The position numbers were made by a program, and so were the translations under genes. A stretch of 64,000 nt of DNA. Source: Actinomycetota bacterium (lineage in GTDB: Bacteria > Actinomycetota > Actinomycetes > Mycobacteriales > Mycobacteriaceae). Numbering within the stretch: the stretch's first letter is position 1; every line of letters starts with the position of its first letter. Shown one piece after another: positions 23,312 through 32,648 of the stretch. The notes beneath the pieces are model-generated. The model did no database searches and had not been told where the DNA came from. It worked only from the letters and a program-made list of their open reading frames with translations. Location: NCBI GenBank assembly GCA_005787665.1, contig SYAB01000230.1, forward strand, positions 1 through 64,000, written 5' to 3'.

Positions 23312-26300
23312 GAAGCTGCCCGTGCCGCCGTTGCGTTTGCGGCGCATTTGGCTCCAGGGCGTCGGCCCCGACGGGGCTCGGTTCGATCCGCTGGACCTCA
23401 ACTACGCCGCCCGGGCGGGCGCGGCGGACCGCGCGGCGGACCGTGTCCTGCTGTCGCTGACCAACACCGGCGGTAAGTCCACTCTCATCACCTTGGTCTC
23501 CAGCCTGGTCGTGCCGGCCGCCCGCAAACAGGTCGGCGGCAAAAACCTCGGCGACTACGTCCTTACCGGGGACACCTCACACATCGTCTGTGAGTGGGAA
23601 GACGACACGACCGGTGTGCGCACCGTCACCGGCACCGTGATGGAGTGGAAAGACGGTAGGCGTCAGCCCACCGCCAAACAACGGTCAACGACCAACATGC
23701 ACCGCACCTGGTACCTCTTCCGCACCGGACCCGGGTTGCCGGGAATCGACGACCTTCCGTTCATCGACGGCGAGGGGCGACGTTCCACTCTCTCGGCGTA
23801 TATGGCCGCGGTTCGCGACCTCAAAGACAGACACCCCGAGATCCGGTGGGTGGAGACCCAGGTACAGCAGGAGTGGACGCAGGCTCTCCTGGAGCACACC
23901 AACATTGACCCGGTGTTGTTCAGCTATCAGATGCTGATGAATGACGACGAATCTGGCGCCAAAGCGCTGCTCGAACCGTTCTCCTCTGACGACAACGTGG
24001 TCAAGTTCTTCATCGGCGCACTCAACGACGACCGCGAGTTCGCCGACTTCACCAACGAGCTGAGTGGTTACTCACGACTGGCCACTGACCGGCCGAATTT
24101 GTTGCTCCTCAACGCATTCTGCGCGGAAATCGAGCCGAAGATCGCCAGCATCGTCCAGCACGATGCCGATTTCAGAGAAGCCGCGGCGGCGGCTATTAAA
24201 GATCGCACCAGCGGCGCGGAGTTCGCCGGCGCCGTGATGGCCAGGCTCGAGGCCGACCAGAGATTCCTAAGCGAACAGGTCACGGAGGTCAGTGCCGCCG
24301 AACAGAAAGCGGCCATCGCAAAGCGCGAATACAACCAGATCAGCGACATCCGTCTCCAGCTCACACTGGAAAATGCGCGGGCCGTGGCGGACAGGGAAAA
24401 AGCGGCTCTGGCGGAACGCGTGGAAGAGGCGAGCGCCGCTGAGAGTGAGGCGCTGGCCTGGGACGCGGTGTCGTCGGTGTTGGACATCGAAATCGCCCGC
24501 AAGCGCCGTGACGCCTGCCAGCTGGCCTATGAGCAGGCGGACGCCGACCTCAGCCCCCTGCGCAATGAAACAGACGCCGCGGCGGCGGCATTTGCCGGAC
24601 GGCTGACAGGGCTTATCGCAGAGCTCGCTGCCGCCGCGACATCCGCTGACGAGCGGCGCAAGACGGCAGAACTCGCTGCGAAGCGGGCGCAGGCGAAGAG
24701 CAAGGAGGCCGCCGCTCGTGTCGTAGACGCGATGAACCGACTTAAAGATATCGACGGGAAAATCCGCGCGGCTTCTGCGGCGAACGATGCGGCCCGCGCC
24801 GCCGGGTGGTTGAACATCGGGGAAACCGCGGAACAGTGCGTGCGTCGTTGGCAGGATCACCGCGCCGAGGCTAAAGGTGTTGAGGGGGAGGAGAACAGGA
24901 ACGCCGCTGAAGCTGATCTAGCTCGCCGCCGTGCCGAAAGCGCCAAAGACGAACTGGTCGGCGAAATCAGGGTGCTGGAAAAAATCGCTTCCTCGCACAC
25001 GGGAACGCTGGAGAGCTTCGATCGTGATCTTGCTAGGGTCTCCGACCATCCGGGCGTCGAACTCCTGTTGGGCGGTGCCGCCCTCACTACGGCCGAGATC
25101 TCCCGGGTTCGCGACCTGGCGACAGCGGGAGCCCACACGGCCGATCGCAGCGCCGCGGAGCACCAGTCTTCGGCGGACGCCGCGCAGGAAGAGTTGCGCC
25201 ACCTCGACGAGACAGGAACGGCGCCGACGGGGGCCGACATCATGGCGGTGGTTACCGCCCTCGGGCAGTGCCGCATTGGCGCGGTGACCGGCCTGCAGTG
25301 GATCGAGCACAACATCGTCGACCCCGATGATCGGAGCGCTTTCATCGCCGGTCACCCCGACATCGCCGGCGGTGTCATCGTCACCGATCCGGCGAAACTG
25401 TCCGCCGCCAAGAAGCACCTCGACGAGATCAAGCTGCGGACCCGCACTCCGGTGGCGGTGGTCGCCAATCCGTCCCACGTGAAGACGACCACTGACGCCG
25501 GCGCTGGCACCGACTGGTTCGTCGTCATTCCCCACCGGGCGACTTGGGATCGACAGTGGGCTCAGGACGCCCGCGCTGAGTACGCCATCACCGTTGAGCG
25601 GGAAAGCGCAGCTGCTCTGCGGGCTCGCGACGACGCGGGGCGGCATCGTGGAGCGGAGCTTGCGTGCGCCGAGTTCCTTACCCGGTGGGCCGATGTCCGG
25701 CGCGACGTACTGGAAGCTGCGGTCACCGAATCGACTATGGCGATCGGCGTCGCCGACGCGAGGCGCGGGGAACTCATCGCCGAATGCGAGCGGCAGCAGG
25801 AGGCGGGCGCGCAGGCACGAGCACGAGCCGAGCAGGCGCGCAAGGACTTCAGCCGGGCGGACGAGTTCGCCAGGGATGCTGGGGATCTGGTGACGATAGT
25901 CGCTGCCGGTGACGAAGCTGAACAGCGAAAAGCTCTGGTTGAGGCGGATCGGAGCAAAGCTGCGGAGGATGAGATCGCCGCCGATGACGCCGGCGACCAG
26001 GCGCGCGGCATCGTCACCAGCGCAGGTGAAGAAATAGCGCAGGCCAACAGCAACATTGAAAGAGCGCGGAGCCAGCTCACAGTTCTCGGTGTGGAGGTTC
26101 CCGGACCGGATCCCGGAGGGTCGCTCGACGGTGTGCGGAGTGCGTACGAAGCGCTGCGGCAGGAGCTGTCGTCGGCTGAGCGGGGGATGGTAGAGGCCGA
26201 CAACCTCGACCGTGCGAAAGCCGCCGTCAGCGCGGCGCAGGTGCGCTCCGAGCGCTTTGATGCCCCCGTTCTGGCACGTGCGGGAGAACTGTCGGTTCTG

Positions 26301-27776
26301 CCCGCAGCGTCATCCTCGGACTCCCTGAACTTCGCGCAGCGGCGGGCCCGGGAGACCGTGACGAGTACGAGGCATGCCCAGAACGACGCCGAATACCGTG
26401 TGAAGTCGGCCGAAAGCGAGTTGCGCAAGTCTCTGCCGCCGGCGGACCGGCAGAACCACATCGACCTCACCAACTTCCCGGAGTGGATCGCTGCGAACGC
26501 CGAAGACATTCCTCATCTTCTGGAACGACTCGAGGAACGCAACATCGAGCTGCGTGAACTCTCGAACAGAGCAGAGCAGGAAAAAATTGAGGCAATCGCG
26601 ATGCACCAGGAACTCAAAAGTGACGTTGAATCCTTCGAGGATATCGGCGCGATGTGGGAAGGTGAGCCGGCTTCGGGACAGCCCGCGGTACTGGGAAACA
26701 AACTCGACGTCCGTCGGACGATGCGCGAACGGGTCGAGCGACGCCGGCAGTCCGGTGAACGTGAGCGCGCAGCGAGTGACGCGCTGAAAACTGCTGTTGG
26801 AGCCGCCAAGGCTGAGTCCAGCCACCTCCGGTGGAAAGACCTGGAATCCCATCTTGTGCTTCGCGTGCGCATGCTCACAGATGATGAGCTCATCGCGGAG
26901 GCCAGTATCCTCGCGGGTGACGCCCGCACGTACTTCGCTTCGACCAGTGGGGACCTCGTCGACATCGAAAAGCACCGGACGATCCTGCGCGACAGCCTGG
27001 TTGCGATCTGCAAGGGTCAGCGTCGTCTACTCCGCGAGGTGAGCTCCGAATCGCGCCTCCCGCCCGGATTGGGAGAACTGTCCGGCCAACCGGCAATCAA
27101 GATCCGGTTCGACGACATCAGCGAGGAGGAGGCTCGCGGCCGCCTGGGGGAGCGTGTAGACAACTGGGCGATCGAGATCGCCGACAACCCCAAACGGGCG
27201 TCCTCATCAGATGTCAGAACGCGCTGGCTTGCCGAAGCGGTTCGCGACACAGTGCGGGACCGCAGTCGTGTCGGTGCTTGGTCGATCGAGATTCTCAAGC
27301 CCCGAATCGACGGCCAGGTGATGTACTGCCCTCCGGATCGGATCGACCTGGAGTTCTCCGGCGGACAGATACTCACGCTCGCGGTGCTGGTCTACTGCGC
27401 TCTTTCCCGTGTCCGCTCGGCGCACCGGACAGGGGGATCGCGCCCGCCGGGAACCCTTCTGCTCGACAACCCCTTCGGTGCGGCGTCAGCAGAAACGCTC
27501 ATCGCGATGCAGCACCGACTGGCGGCACATTCGGGGATTCAACTGGTGTGCGCCACCGGTCTCAACGAGGCGAACGTCGAGCGGGCGTTCAGCAGTGCCG
27601 GATCGGTGATCGTGAAGCTTCGCAACGACGGTGATCAGCGGCGCAACCAGTCCTTCCTCCGAATCCGCGAGCAGATCGTAGACGGCATCGACCTGGCCAA
27701 AGCCGTTGCGGGCGACAGGCCTGTCGACTCCGAGCAGAACTGGGTCGAGGCCACTCGTTACGAATTTCGCCGATGA
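23298..27776 (+). CDS. jetC: Wadjet subunit JetC (SMC-like ATPase)
   Basis: This 1492-residue protein has an SMC head split by long coiled coils. The Walker A-like LTNTGGKST is at 54-62, the ABC signature FSGGQ near 1351-1356, and Walker B LLLDNPFGA near 1386-1395. Ala/Glu/Arg-rich coiled coils run about 280-620 and 780-1220, around a hinge-like globular region near 650-760 (TGLQWIEHNI, GGVIVTDPAKL). JetC dimers extrude DNA loops and present circular plasmid DNA to JetD. The DNPFG Walker B form is characteristic of the JetC/COG4913-like group, and the length is above that of MksB. Its ATG overlaps jetB; its stop overlaps jetD (ATGA). Confidence 0.88.
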   Translation: MSTPEKLPVPPLRLRRIWLQGVGPDGARFDPLDLNYAARAGAADRAADRVLLSLTNTGGKSTLITLVSSLVVPAARKQVGGKNLGDYVLTGDTSHIVCEWEDDTTGVRTVTGTVMEWKDGRRQPTAKQRSTTNMHRTWYLFRTGPGLPGIDDLPFIDGEGRRSTLSAYMAAVRDLKDRHPEIRWVETQVQQEWTQALLEHTNIDPVLFSYQMLMNDDESGAKALLEPFSSDDNVVKFFIGALNDDREFADFTNELSGYSRLATDRPNLLLLNAFCAEIEPKIASIVQHDADFREAAAAAIKDRTSGAEFAGAVMARLEADQRFLSEQVTEVSAAEQKAAIAKREYNQISDIRLQLTLENARAVADREKAALAERVEEASAAESEALAWDAVSSVLDIEIARKRRDACQLAYEQADADLSPLRNETDAAAAAFAGRLTGLIAELAAAATSADERRKTAELAAKRAQAKSKEAAARVVDAMNRLKDIDGKIRAASAANDAARAAGWLNIGETAEQCVRRWQDHRAEAKGVEGEENRNAAEADLARRRAESAKDELVGEIRVLEKIASSHTGTLESFDRDLARVSDHPGVELLLGGAALTTAEISRVRDLATAGAHTADRSAAEHQSSADAAQEELRHLDETGTAPTGADIMAVVTALGQCRIGAVTGLQWIEHNIVDPDDRSAFIAGHPDIAGGVIVTDPAKLSAAKKHLDEIKLRTRTPVAVVANPSHVKTTTDAGAGTDWFVVIPHRATWDRQWAQDARAEYAITVERESAAALRARDDAGRHRGAELACAEFLTRWADVRRDVLEAAVTESTMAIGVADARRGELIAECERQQEAGAQARARAEQARKDFSRADEFARDAGDLVTIVAAGDEAEQRKALVEADRSKAAEDEIAADDAGDQARGIVTSAGEEIAQANSNIERARSQLTVLGVEVPGPDPGGSLDGVRSAYEALRQELSSAERGMVEADNLDRAKAAVSAAQVRSERFDAPVLARAGELSVLPAASSSDSLNFAQRRARETVTSTRHAQNDAEYRVKSAESELRKSLPPADRQNHIDLTNFPEWIAANAEDIPHLLERLEERNIELRELSNRAEQEKIEAIAMHQELKSDVESFEDIGAMWEGEPASGQPAVLGNKLDVRRTMRERVERRRQSGERERAASDALKTAVGAAKAESSHLRWKDLESHLVLRVRMLTDDELIAEASILAGDARTYFASTSGDLVDIEKHRTILRDSLVAICKGQRRLLREVSSESRLPPGLGELSGQPAIKIRFDDISEEEARGRLGERVDNWAIEIADNPKRASSSDVRTRWLAEAVRDTVRDRSRVGAWSIEILKPRIDGQVMYCPPDRIDLEFSGGQILTLAVLVYCALSRVRSAHRTGGSRPPGTLLLDNPFGAASAETLIAMQHRLAAHSGIQLVCATGLNEANVERAFSSAGSVIVKLRNDGDQRRNQSFLRIREQIVDGIDLAKAVAGDRPVDSEQNWVEATRYEFRR

Positions 27777-28909
27777 ATGTCCGCCCCGGTGAAATCCGCG
27801 AACTCTCCGAACTGATCCGGTCCAGCGGCCGGGTGCGTGTCCCACTGTCGGATCTTTGGCGGATGTGGGATCTGTCAGCGCCGCGATTGAGCGGAAACCC
27901 TGGACAGGTGGCGGCTCTGCGGGCGGCACTGACGGATCTCCACGACGCCGGAACGATTGAGCTACCGGTTGGTGCGTGGGACCGCAGCACGTCGCCACCG
28001 CTGCCGAAATCGGTATCGGTTCCGGATGCGCGATCCGCCGCTCGGAAACGGCCGTGGATCACCTATCCGTGGTGCCCCGACTTGGGGTGGGTCGCTTCGC
28101 TGCCGACGCTGAGTGAGTCGCGCTTCGAGCACCTGGTCAGCATCAACAACTGGTTGGTTCGCACCGCTGGATCCGTGGTCCCGGTGGTGCCGGTGCGCTA
28201 CCGGTCCGTCGAACTTCTCGACGACGAGAAGCAATTAGAGACCATGTTGAAAACCAATCTGTTCGGTGAAGGCCGACTCAGTTTGGAGATGTTGTCCTGC
28301 GTTCGGAGACCGCCGCCACTGGCCGCGATTCACGTCGGTTCGGGTCCAGATGTTCTAGTGGTGGAAAACAGCGACCCTTACTGGGTGGCAGTCGACGCTC
28401 TCCGATCGGAGCCGGAGCACCCAGTCGGGAGGGTTGTCTACGGCGCCGGCGCGCAGTTTCCGGCACAAGTTCGCGCGTTGAATGTCGACGTCGCGGATCA
28501 TGGCCCCGTCCGTGGAACAGTCTGGTACTGGGGCGACATGGACCCGAAGGGTGTCTGGATCGCCGCCGAGGCGTCGCGGCTGTCGAAGCTGGAAGCCGGA
28601 CCGCAGATCCTTCCTGCGCATCAGCTGTGGGATGCCATGGCAGATCATCCCGGACAGACCGCCGGGCAAGTTGACTGGTCTAACTCGGGGATGGGTCTGG
28701 GGTGGCTGGGCAAGGATCTCACGGACCGGATGGAGGGGATCCGCAGCGTGAAAGCGCGAGTCGCCCAGGAAAACATCGGCGGGCAGGCCGTGCTCCGCTG
28801 GGCGAACGATCTGAACCGTCAATCCCACATTTCGGACTGGGTGACCGACGATGGGCTACTTCGGGAGGCCTCGGAGTTGCGTGAGGACGCCGACATCGAC
28901 ACCGACTAA
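27773..28909 (+). CDS. jetD: Wadjet nuclease JetD (Toprim)
   Basis: This 378-residue protein has an N-terminal arm with winged-helix character (about residues 1-180) followed by a Toprim fold: E198 in VLVVENSDPYW and the D255-x-D257 pair in YWGDMDPKG. JetD is the topoisomerase VI-A-like nuclease that cuts plasmids after SMC-driven extrusion. The acidic triad is complete, so it should be active. Its ATG overlaps the jetC stop and its end overlaps a convergent 45-residue gene by four bases. Confidence 0.88.
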   Translation: MNVRPGEIRELSELIRSSGRVRVPLSDLWRMWDLSAPRLSGNPGQVAALRAALTDLHDAGTIELPVGAWDRSTSPPLPKSVSVPDARSAARKRPWITYPWCPDLGWVASLPTLSESRFEHLVSINNWLVRTAGSVVPVVPVRYRSVELLDDEKQLETMLKTNLFGEGRLSLEMLSCVRRPPPLAAIHVGSGPDVLVVENSDPYWVAVDALRSEPEHPVGRVVYGAGAQFPAQVRALNVDVADHGPVRGTVWYWGDMDPKGVWIAAEASRLSKLEAGPQILPAHQLWDAMADHPGQTAGQVDWSNSGMGLGWLGKDLTDRMEGIRSVKARVAQENIGGQAVLRWANDLNRQSHISDWVTDDGLLREASELREDADIDTD

Positions 28910-29043
28910 CGGGCAACCCACTGCTGTAAAAGCTCCCGCACCACTTCGGAGACGTTGGTGTGTTCGTTCTCCGCTCGCGTCAACGCCGCATCCCACAGTT
29001 CATCGGGTATGCGGATGTTACGCAGAGTTGTTCCCGGCGGCAT
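28906..29043 (-). CDS. 45-residue ribbon-helix-helix protein
   Basis: The ATG is at 29041-29043 on the minus strand and the stop TAG at 28906-28908. The product, MPPGTTLRNIRIPDELWDAA followed by a helix and SEVVRELLQQWVAR, is a complete CopG/Arc-type ribbon-helix-helix: strand TLRNIRI, helix DELWDAALTRAENEH, turn TNVSEVV, second helix. This form is typical of small antitoxins and plasmid regulators. It overlaps the jetD 3' end by four bases and converges with it. No toxin is adjacent, so it may regulate the defence operon or the DUF4226-like genes upstream. Confidence 0.7.
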   Translation of the reverse strand: MPPGTTLRNIRIPDELWDAALTRAENEHTNVSEVVRELLQQWVAR

Positions 29044-29057
29044 CGTTCAGGGTACAA

Positions 29058-29978
29058 CTAGCGCGGCCCGTCGGGCCGGGGCGCCCACCAGCCCGGTAAG
29101 TATTGGAAGTAGTTACTCGGCGCCAGAGCGTCGGCCGGCACTTCAATGACATCTCGGATATCGACGGGCTGTTGGGGTGGGTCGGGCACTTCGCCCATAA
29201 CGGGCACCGGGGTGAACCAGCCCGGAATGAACTCTCTGGTGAGGGCGGGGGCGAGCTGGCCCGGTTCGACGTGCACGAGGGCGTCAGCATCCAGAGGACG
29301 CGTGGCCGCCGGCAGCTCCGAGCCCGGGGGATAACCGGGCAGTGGGTGGTAGAGGTTCGGACCGACTTGCACATACCCGTTGGGGGCGAGCTTGCCATCG
29401 GGCACGTACTGCAACTGGTCGGTATCAATCCAGTAGCGCGGATCTTCGCCGTGCGGTGGATCGTTCTGCGCGGGTGCCTGCGGCGCGGGTCCGAACATCT
29501 GGGCGCGCGTCTCGCTGCTGCTGCCGGTCTCGGGTAGCCGCCCGGCGAGGGTGTGGACCTGTTGGGCGGCGCCTTGGACTTGGGTGGCGGCGGTTTGGAC
29601 CACCTGGGTGGCTTCGTGGATGCGTTGTTGTCCTGCACGCAGGAGCGCGGCTTTGCCCTCGGGGGTGTTGGAGTAGGGGCCGACCGCGATTTTGTCGGCG
29701 GCCCACGCTGTTTCCACGGTGCGTAGCTGGGTGCGGGCCGCTTGGGAGATCTGGGCGGCGTCGTTGATGACGGCCCCGGCTGAGGTGTGCAGGTGGTGCA
29801 GGTGTGTGCGGTGGTGGTCGAGGGCGGCGCTAGTGGTGACGGCGGTATCAGCGGCTGCACCGCTCCACGCGGGGGGACTGGGAATTTGGGTGCCGGGCTG
29901 GGGTGTACTCAGCTGCGGCGGGGTCACGGCTCCGAGGAGTTCACGGGCCTGCGAGAGCACCGCGTCGACAGGATGCAT
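29058..29978 (-). CDS. DUF4226-like ESX-associated protein, long form
   Basis: This 306-residue protein begins with an N-terminal domain of about 150 residues rich in Ala/Gln/His helices (VDAVLSQARELLGAVTPP, ALDHHRTHLHHLHTSAG, TQLRTVETAWAADKIAV) that matches the next gene upstream throughout. The C-terminal half is Pro-rich with repeated PDGKLAPNGYVQVGPNLYHPLPGY-like short Tyr/Pro segments. I recognise this as the mycobacterial DUF4226 type from memory. There is no signal peptide; with an ESX locus adjacent it is probably a type VII substrate or accessory protein. It lies 42 bases after its paralogue, same strand. Confidence 0.65.
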   Translation of the reverse strand: MHPVDAVLSQARELLGAVTPPQLSTPQPGTQIPSPPAWSGAAADTAVTTSAALDHHRTHLHHLHTSAGAVINDAAQISQAARTQLRTVETAWAADKIAVGPYSNTPEGKAALLRAGQQRIHEATQVVQTAATQVQGAAQQVHTLAGRLPETGSSSETRAQMFGPAPQAPAQNDPPHGEDPRYWIDTDQLQYVPDGKLAPNGYVQVGPNLYHPLPGYPPGSELPAATRPLDADALVHVEPGQLAPALTREFIPGWFTPVPVMGEVPDPPQQPVDIRDVIEVPADALAPSNYFQYLPGWWAPRPDGPR

Positions 29979-30020
29979 GGACAGATTATCGCCTAGCGCC
30001 GCGACACGGCCGGTTCGTTC

Positions 30021-30476
30021 TTAGTGTGGCAGTGCGGCGGCGGCGGCCGCGATGCGCGCCGCGGCCGTCTGGAATTGCTCTGCGGCGGCTTGCACCACCG
30101 CGGTGATGTCGTTGATGTGATGGTGGGCGGCTTGTAGGAGTGCGCCTTGGGTTTCGGTGGTGTCGGCGCCCGGTTCGGCGGCGGCCCGGTCGCTGGCCCA
30201 GGTGTTTTCCACTGCGTTGAGCTGGGTGTGGGCGTTTCGGGTGATCTCGTTGGCCTCGGCGATCGCCGCGGCCACGGCCTGGTGTGCATGCTGGAGGTGG
30301 GTGAGTTGGCCGTCCAGGGTGGTTACGGCCGCCCCGGCTGCTGCGCCGGCGGTGCTGTCCCAACTGGTCGGCGGGTTCGCCGGCGCAGTGACCGCGAACG
30401 CCGCCGTATTACCTACCGGGGTCATCGCGCCCAGCAACGTCCGGGCTTCGCGAAGTACCTCATCAACCACACTCAC
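30021..30476 (-). CDS. DUF4226-like ESX-associated protein, short form
   Basis: This 151-residue protein is paralogous to the N-terminal half of the next gene: both have VDEVLREARTLLGAMTP, AxVTTLDGQLTHLQHAH, an invariant helix around TQLNAVENTWASD and a QxHxxIxDIT segment. Helical throughout, WXG100-like in size and Ala content, with no signal peptide. The GTG start is followed by a second in-frame GTG two codons later; GAGG lies just upstream. It is transcribed divergently from the espC-like gene, so the 154 bases between them should hold promoters for both; that stretch is unusually AT-rich around 30480-30510. Confidence 0.65.
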   Translation of the reverse strand: MSVVDEVLREARTLLGAMTPVGNTAAFAVTAPANPPTSWDSTAGAAAGAAVTTLDGQLTHLQHAHQAVAAAIAEANEITRNAHTQLNAVENTWASDRAAAEPGADTTETQGALLQAAHHHINDITAVVQAAAEQFQTAAARIAAAAAALPH

Positions 30477-30630
30477 ACCTCAAAGTATCTACTACAAATC
30501 TTATTTTGTTGAGCACTGATTTCGTCGCCGGGATGCTGGCCTGCGGTTTTCCGGTGTTCCCGGGGTGGGCGTGGTCGCCGCCGGGTGGTGCCTGTTGAAA
30601 AACCTAGGGGGCCTGCTGGACTATTACCGT

Positions 30631-30957
30631 ATGAGATCAGAGGCTATTTCTGTTAGCACCGCGCAGTTGCGTTCGGTCGCTACCGCCCATGACGGCTACG
30701 CGGCGGACCTGGCGGCGTACCGGGCTGCTTGTCAGGACTGGATTGCCGGGATCCGCGCCGACATTGTGCGCTGCCATGGCACGGTGGCCGACTCGGTGGG
30801 TGCCGCTTTGGCGGAGTTCGCCGCAACCATCGGGGGGCATTCTCATGTCGCTTCGGCCCACCACGATGCGATGGGCGCAAAGTTGGTGGCTGCGGCGGCC
30901 GGCTATGAGCGCACCGACGAGGCGGGCGCGGCAATCGTGAGCGGCGTGGGTGTCTAA
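30631..30957 (+). CDS. EspC-like type VII secretion protein
   Basis: This 108-residue helical protein begins MRSEAISVSTAQLRSVATAH and ends with GYERTDEAGAAIV, in which Y-x-x-x-D is the general type VII secretion signal. This matches EspC/DUF2580-type partners that form heterodimers with larger Esp proteins. It is immediately followed by the EspB-like gene without a gap, as in the espA-espC and espB contexts. The start is the ATG at 30631; the frame is open further upstream but that part looks non-coding. Confidence 0.75.
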   Translation: MRSEAISVSTAQLRSVATAHDGYAADLAAYRAACQDWIAGIRADIVRCHGTVADSVGAALAEFAATIGGHSHVASAHHDAMGAKLVAAAAGYERTDEAGAAIVSGVGV

Positions 30958-32634
30958 GTGGCCGAGTTGCGGGTCAACCCGGCCGACGTGGGTCCCCGCA
31001 TCGCGGTGGCCTTACAGTCGGCGGCGTCCGCGTTGGCATCACCGGCGGCGATAGCGCCTCCGGTGCCGGCGGGCGCGGACCCGGTGTCGGCGGCCGCGGC
31101 GGGCCGGGTGGCGGCCAACGCGGCCACCCTCAGCGCCACCTTGGCTGCCGGTATCAGTCGGTTGGCGCAGGGCGCTCAGGCGGTGACCGGCGCCTTGGCC
31201 GGGTATGTGTCCACCGACGCCGCCGGCGCTGCCCGCATCGACGGCACCGTTGCCGCGGCCGCCGAGGCGGTGGCCGCGATCCCCATCCCGGCCGCCCCCA
31301 GTGTGGCGGTGCCGTTCCCGCCGTTGGACGCCGCGGCGGCGGTGGCATCCCTGCCGGCGGATCCCGCGGTGATCGACGACGCCTTGCACGCCGGCGCCAC
31401 CGAGACCGGGTTACATGCCCATGGTGCGTCCTGGGATGCAGCGGCCGCCCAGTTACAGACCGCCGCCACCGAAATGCGTTCCCTCGGAGCCAGTTTGCCG
31501 TCGTCGTGGAGTGGCCCGGCCGCTGATAATCTGACCGCCCGCCTCGGTGCGTTCTCCGACTGGCTGACCGCCTCGTCGGACAGTGCACGCTCTCATGCCG
31601 CGGCCGCCCGTGATGCTGCCAGCCACTACCGTTCCGCGGTCAACGCCCATCCGCGGGCGGCGGATGTGCGTCACACCCAGCAGGTGTTGATGGCTGCGGT
31701 GCGCCGCGCCGCGGCGGGGGATCCCAGCGCGGTGGCTGAGGCGTTGGAGGCTGAAGCTGCCCTGACCCAGATGCGGGGGCAGTCGGTGAGTGCGATGGCG
31801 CAGTACGGGCAGGGCGCCTCGGATCTGAATCCGGGTGCCGGTCCGGGGGATTCACCGCCGATCGGCGATGGTGCGGATCCGGGCCGCGCCGACGGCCTCG
31901 GCGCCGCCGGTGAGGGCGGGTTGTTGTCCGAGGAGCTCGCCGCTGATGCATTCCAGGCCGACGGTGATGTGGCGGGGGACGTGCCGGGGGAGTTTGGGCA
32001 AGGCGCCGGCCAGTCGGCGCAGCAGTTGATGGGTGTGGTGACGCAGGTGCCGACGCAGGTGGCCCAGGCGGTCGGGCAGGCGTTGAACTCCTCGGGACAG
32101 CAGTTGACTCAGGTGGGGCAGCAGGCCAGCCAGGCGGTGTCGCAGTTAGGGCAGGTGCTTAGCGGCGGGTCTCCCAGTGGAGCGCTGCGCGGCCTCGGTG
32201 GGGCGGCCGGTGCCAGTGGTGTGGGTGACTTCGGCGGCGTCGGTGGCGGCGGCGGTGGTGGTGTGGGTGACTTCGGCGGTGGTGGCTTGGGTGACTTCGG
32301 TGGTGGTGGGTTGGGTGACTTCGGTGCGGGCACCATCCCGGCGGGGCTGCCCGAGCAGCCCCCGCCCCCGGCCTCGGTGACCCCGAGTGGGCCGCCGGCC
32401 GCCACCACAACGTCGGCTGTTCCGCGGCCCTCGGTGCCCGGCATGGCGGGCATGGCCGGGGGGATGCCGATGGGGATGATGCCGATGGGTGGGGCCGGTC
32501 TCGGTGGCGGTGGGGACAAGGAGGTGCCGCGTAATACCGAGTGGTTCCCCGACGAGGAGTTGGTCACCGACGAGCCTGAGGTGTCGGAGGCAGTGGCCGG
32601 TCAACGGCGCCGCCCGCGGCCCACGGAAACATAG
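30958..32634 (+). CDS. EspB-like protein, PE-PPE-type fusion with Gly-rich tail
   Basis: This 558-residue protein starts at a GTG directly after the EspC-like gene. Residues 1-90 are a PE-like helical hairpin ending in GYVSTD (Y83-x-x-x-D87). A second helical domain has the WxG turn SWSGPAA (W184-G186). This PE-PPE-like fusion with both secretion motifs in one chain is the EspB plan. After residue about 290 the chain is Gly/Pro/Gln-rich, with near-repeats VGDFGGGG, LGDFGGGG around residues 420-460 and a charged end. EspB-type proteins are secreted by ESX-1-like systems and can form oligomers. Assigned from architecture, without alignment. Confidence 0.7.
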   Translation: MAELRVNPADVGPRIAVALQSAASALASPAAIAPPVPAGADPVSAAAAGRVAANAATLSATLAAGISRLAQGAQAVTGALAGYVSTDAAGAARIDGTVAAAAEAVAAIPIPAAPSVAVPFPPLDAAAAVASLPADPAVIDDALHAGATETGLHAHGASWDAAAAQLQTAATEMRSLGASLPSSWSGPAADNLTARLGAFSDWLTASSDSARSHAAAARDAASHYRSAVNAHPRAADVRHTQQVLMAAVRRAAAGDPSAVAEALEAEAALTQMRGQSVSAMAQYGQGASDLNPGAGPGDSPPIGDGADPGRADGLGAAGEGGLLSEELAADAFQADGDVAGDVPGEFGQGAGQSAQQLMGVVTQVPTQVAQAVGQALNSSGQQLTQVGQQASQAVSQLGQVLSGGSPSGALRGLGGAAGASGVGDFGGVGGGGGGGVGDFGGGGLGDFGGGGLGDFGAGTIPAGLPEQPPPPASVTPSGPPAATTTSAVPRPSVPGMAGMAGGMPMGMMPMGGAGLGGGGDKEVPRNTEWFPDEELVTDEPEVSEAVAGQRRRPRPTET

Positions 32635-32648
32635 ATAGGGGACAGCGG

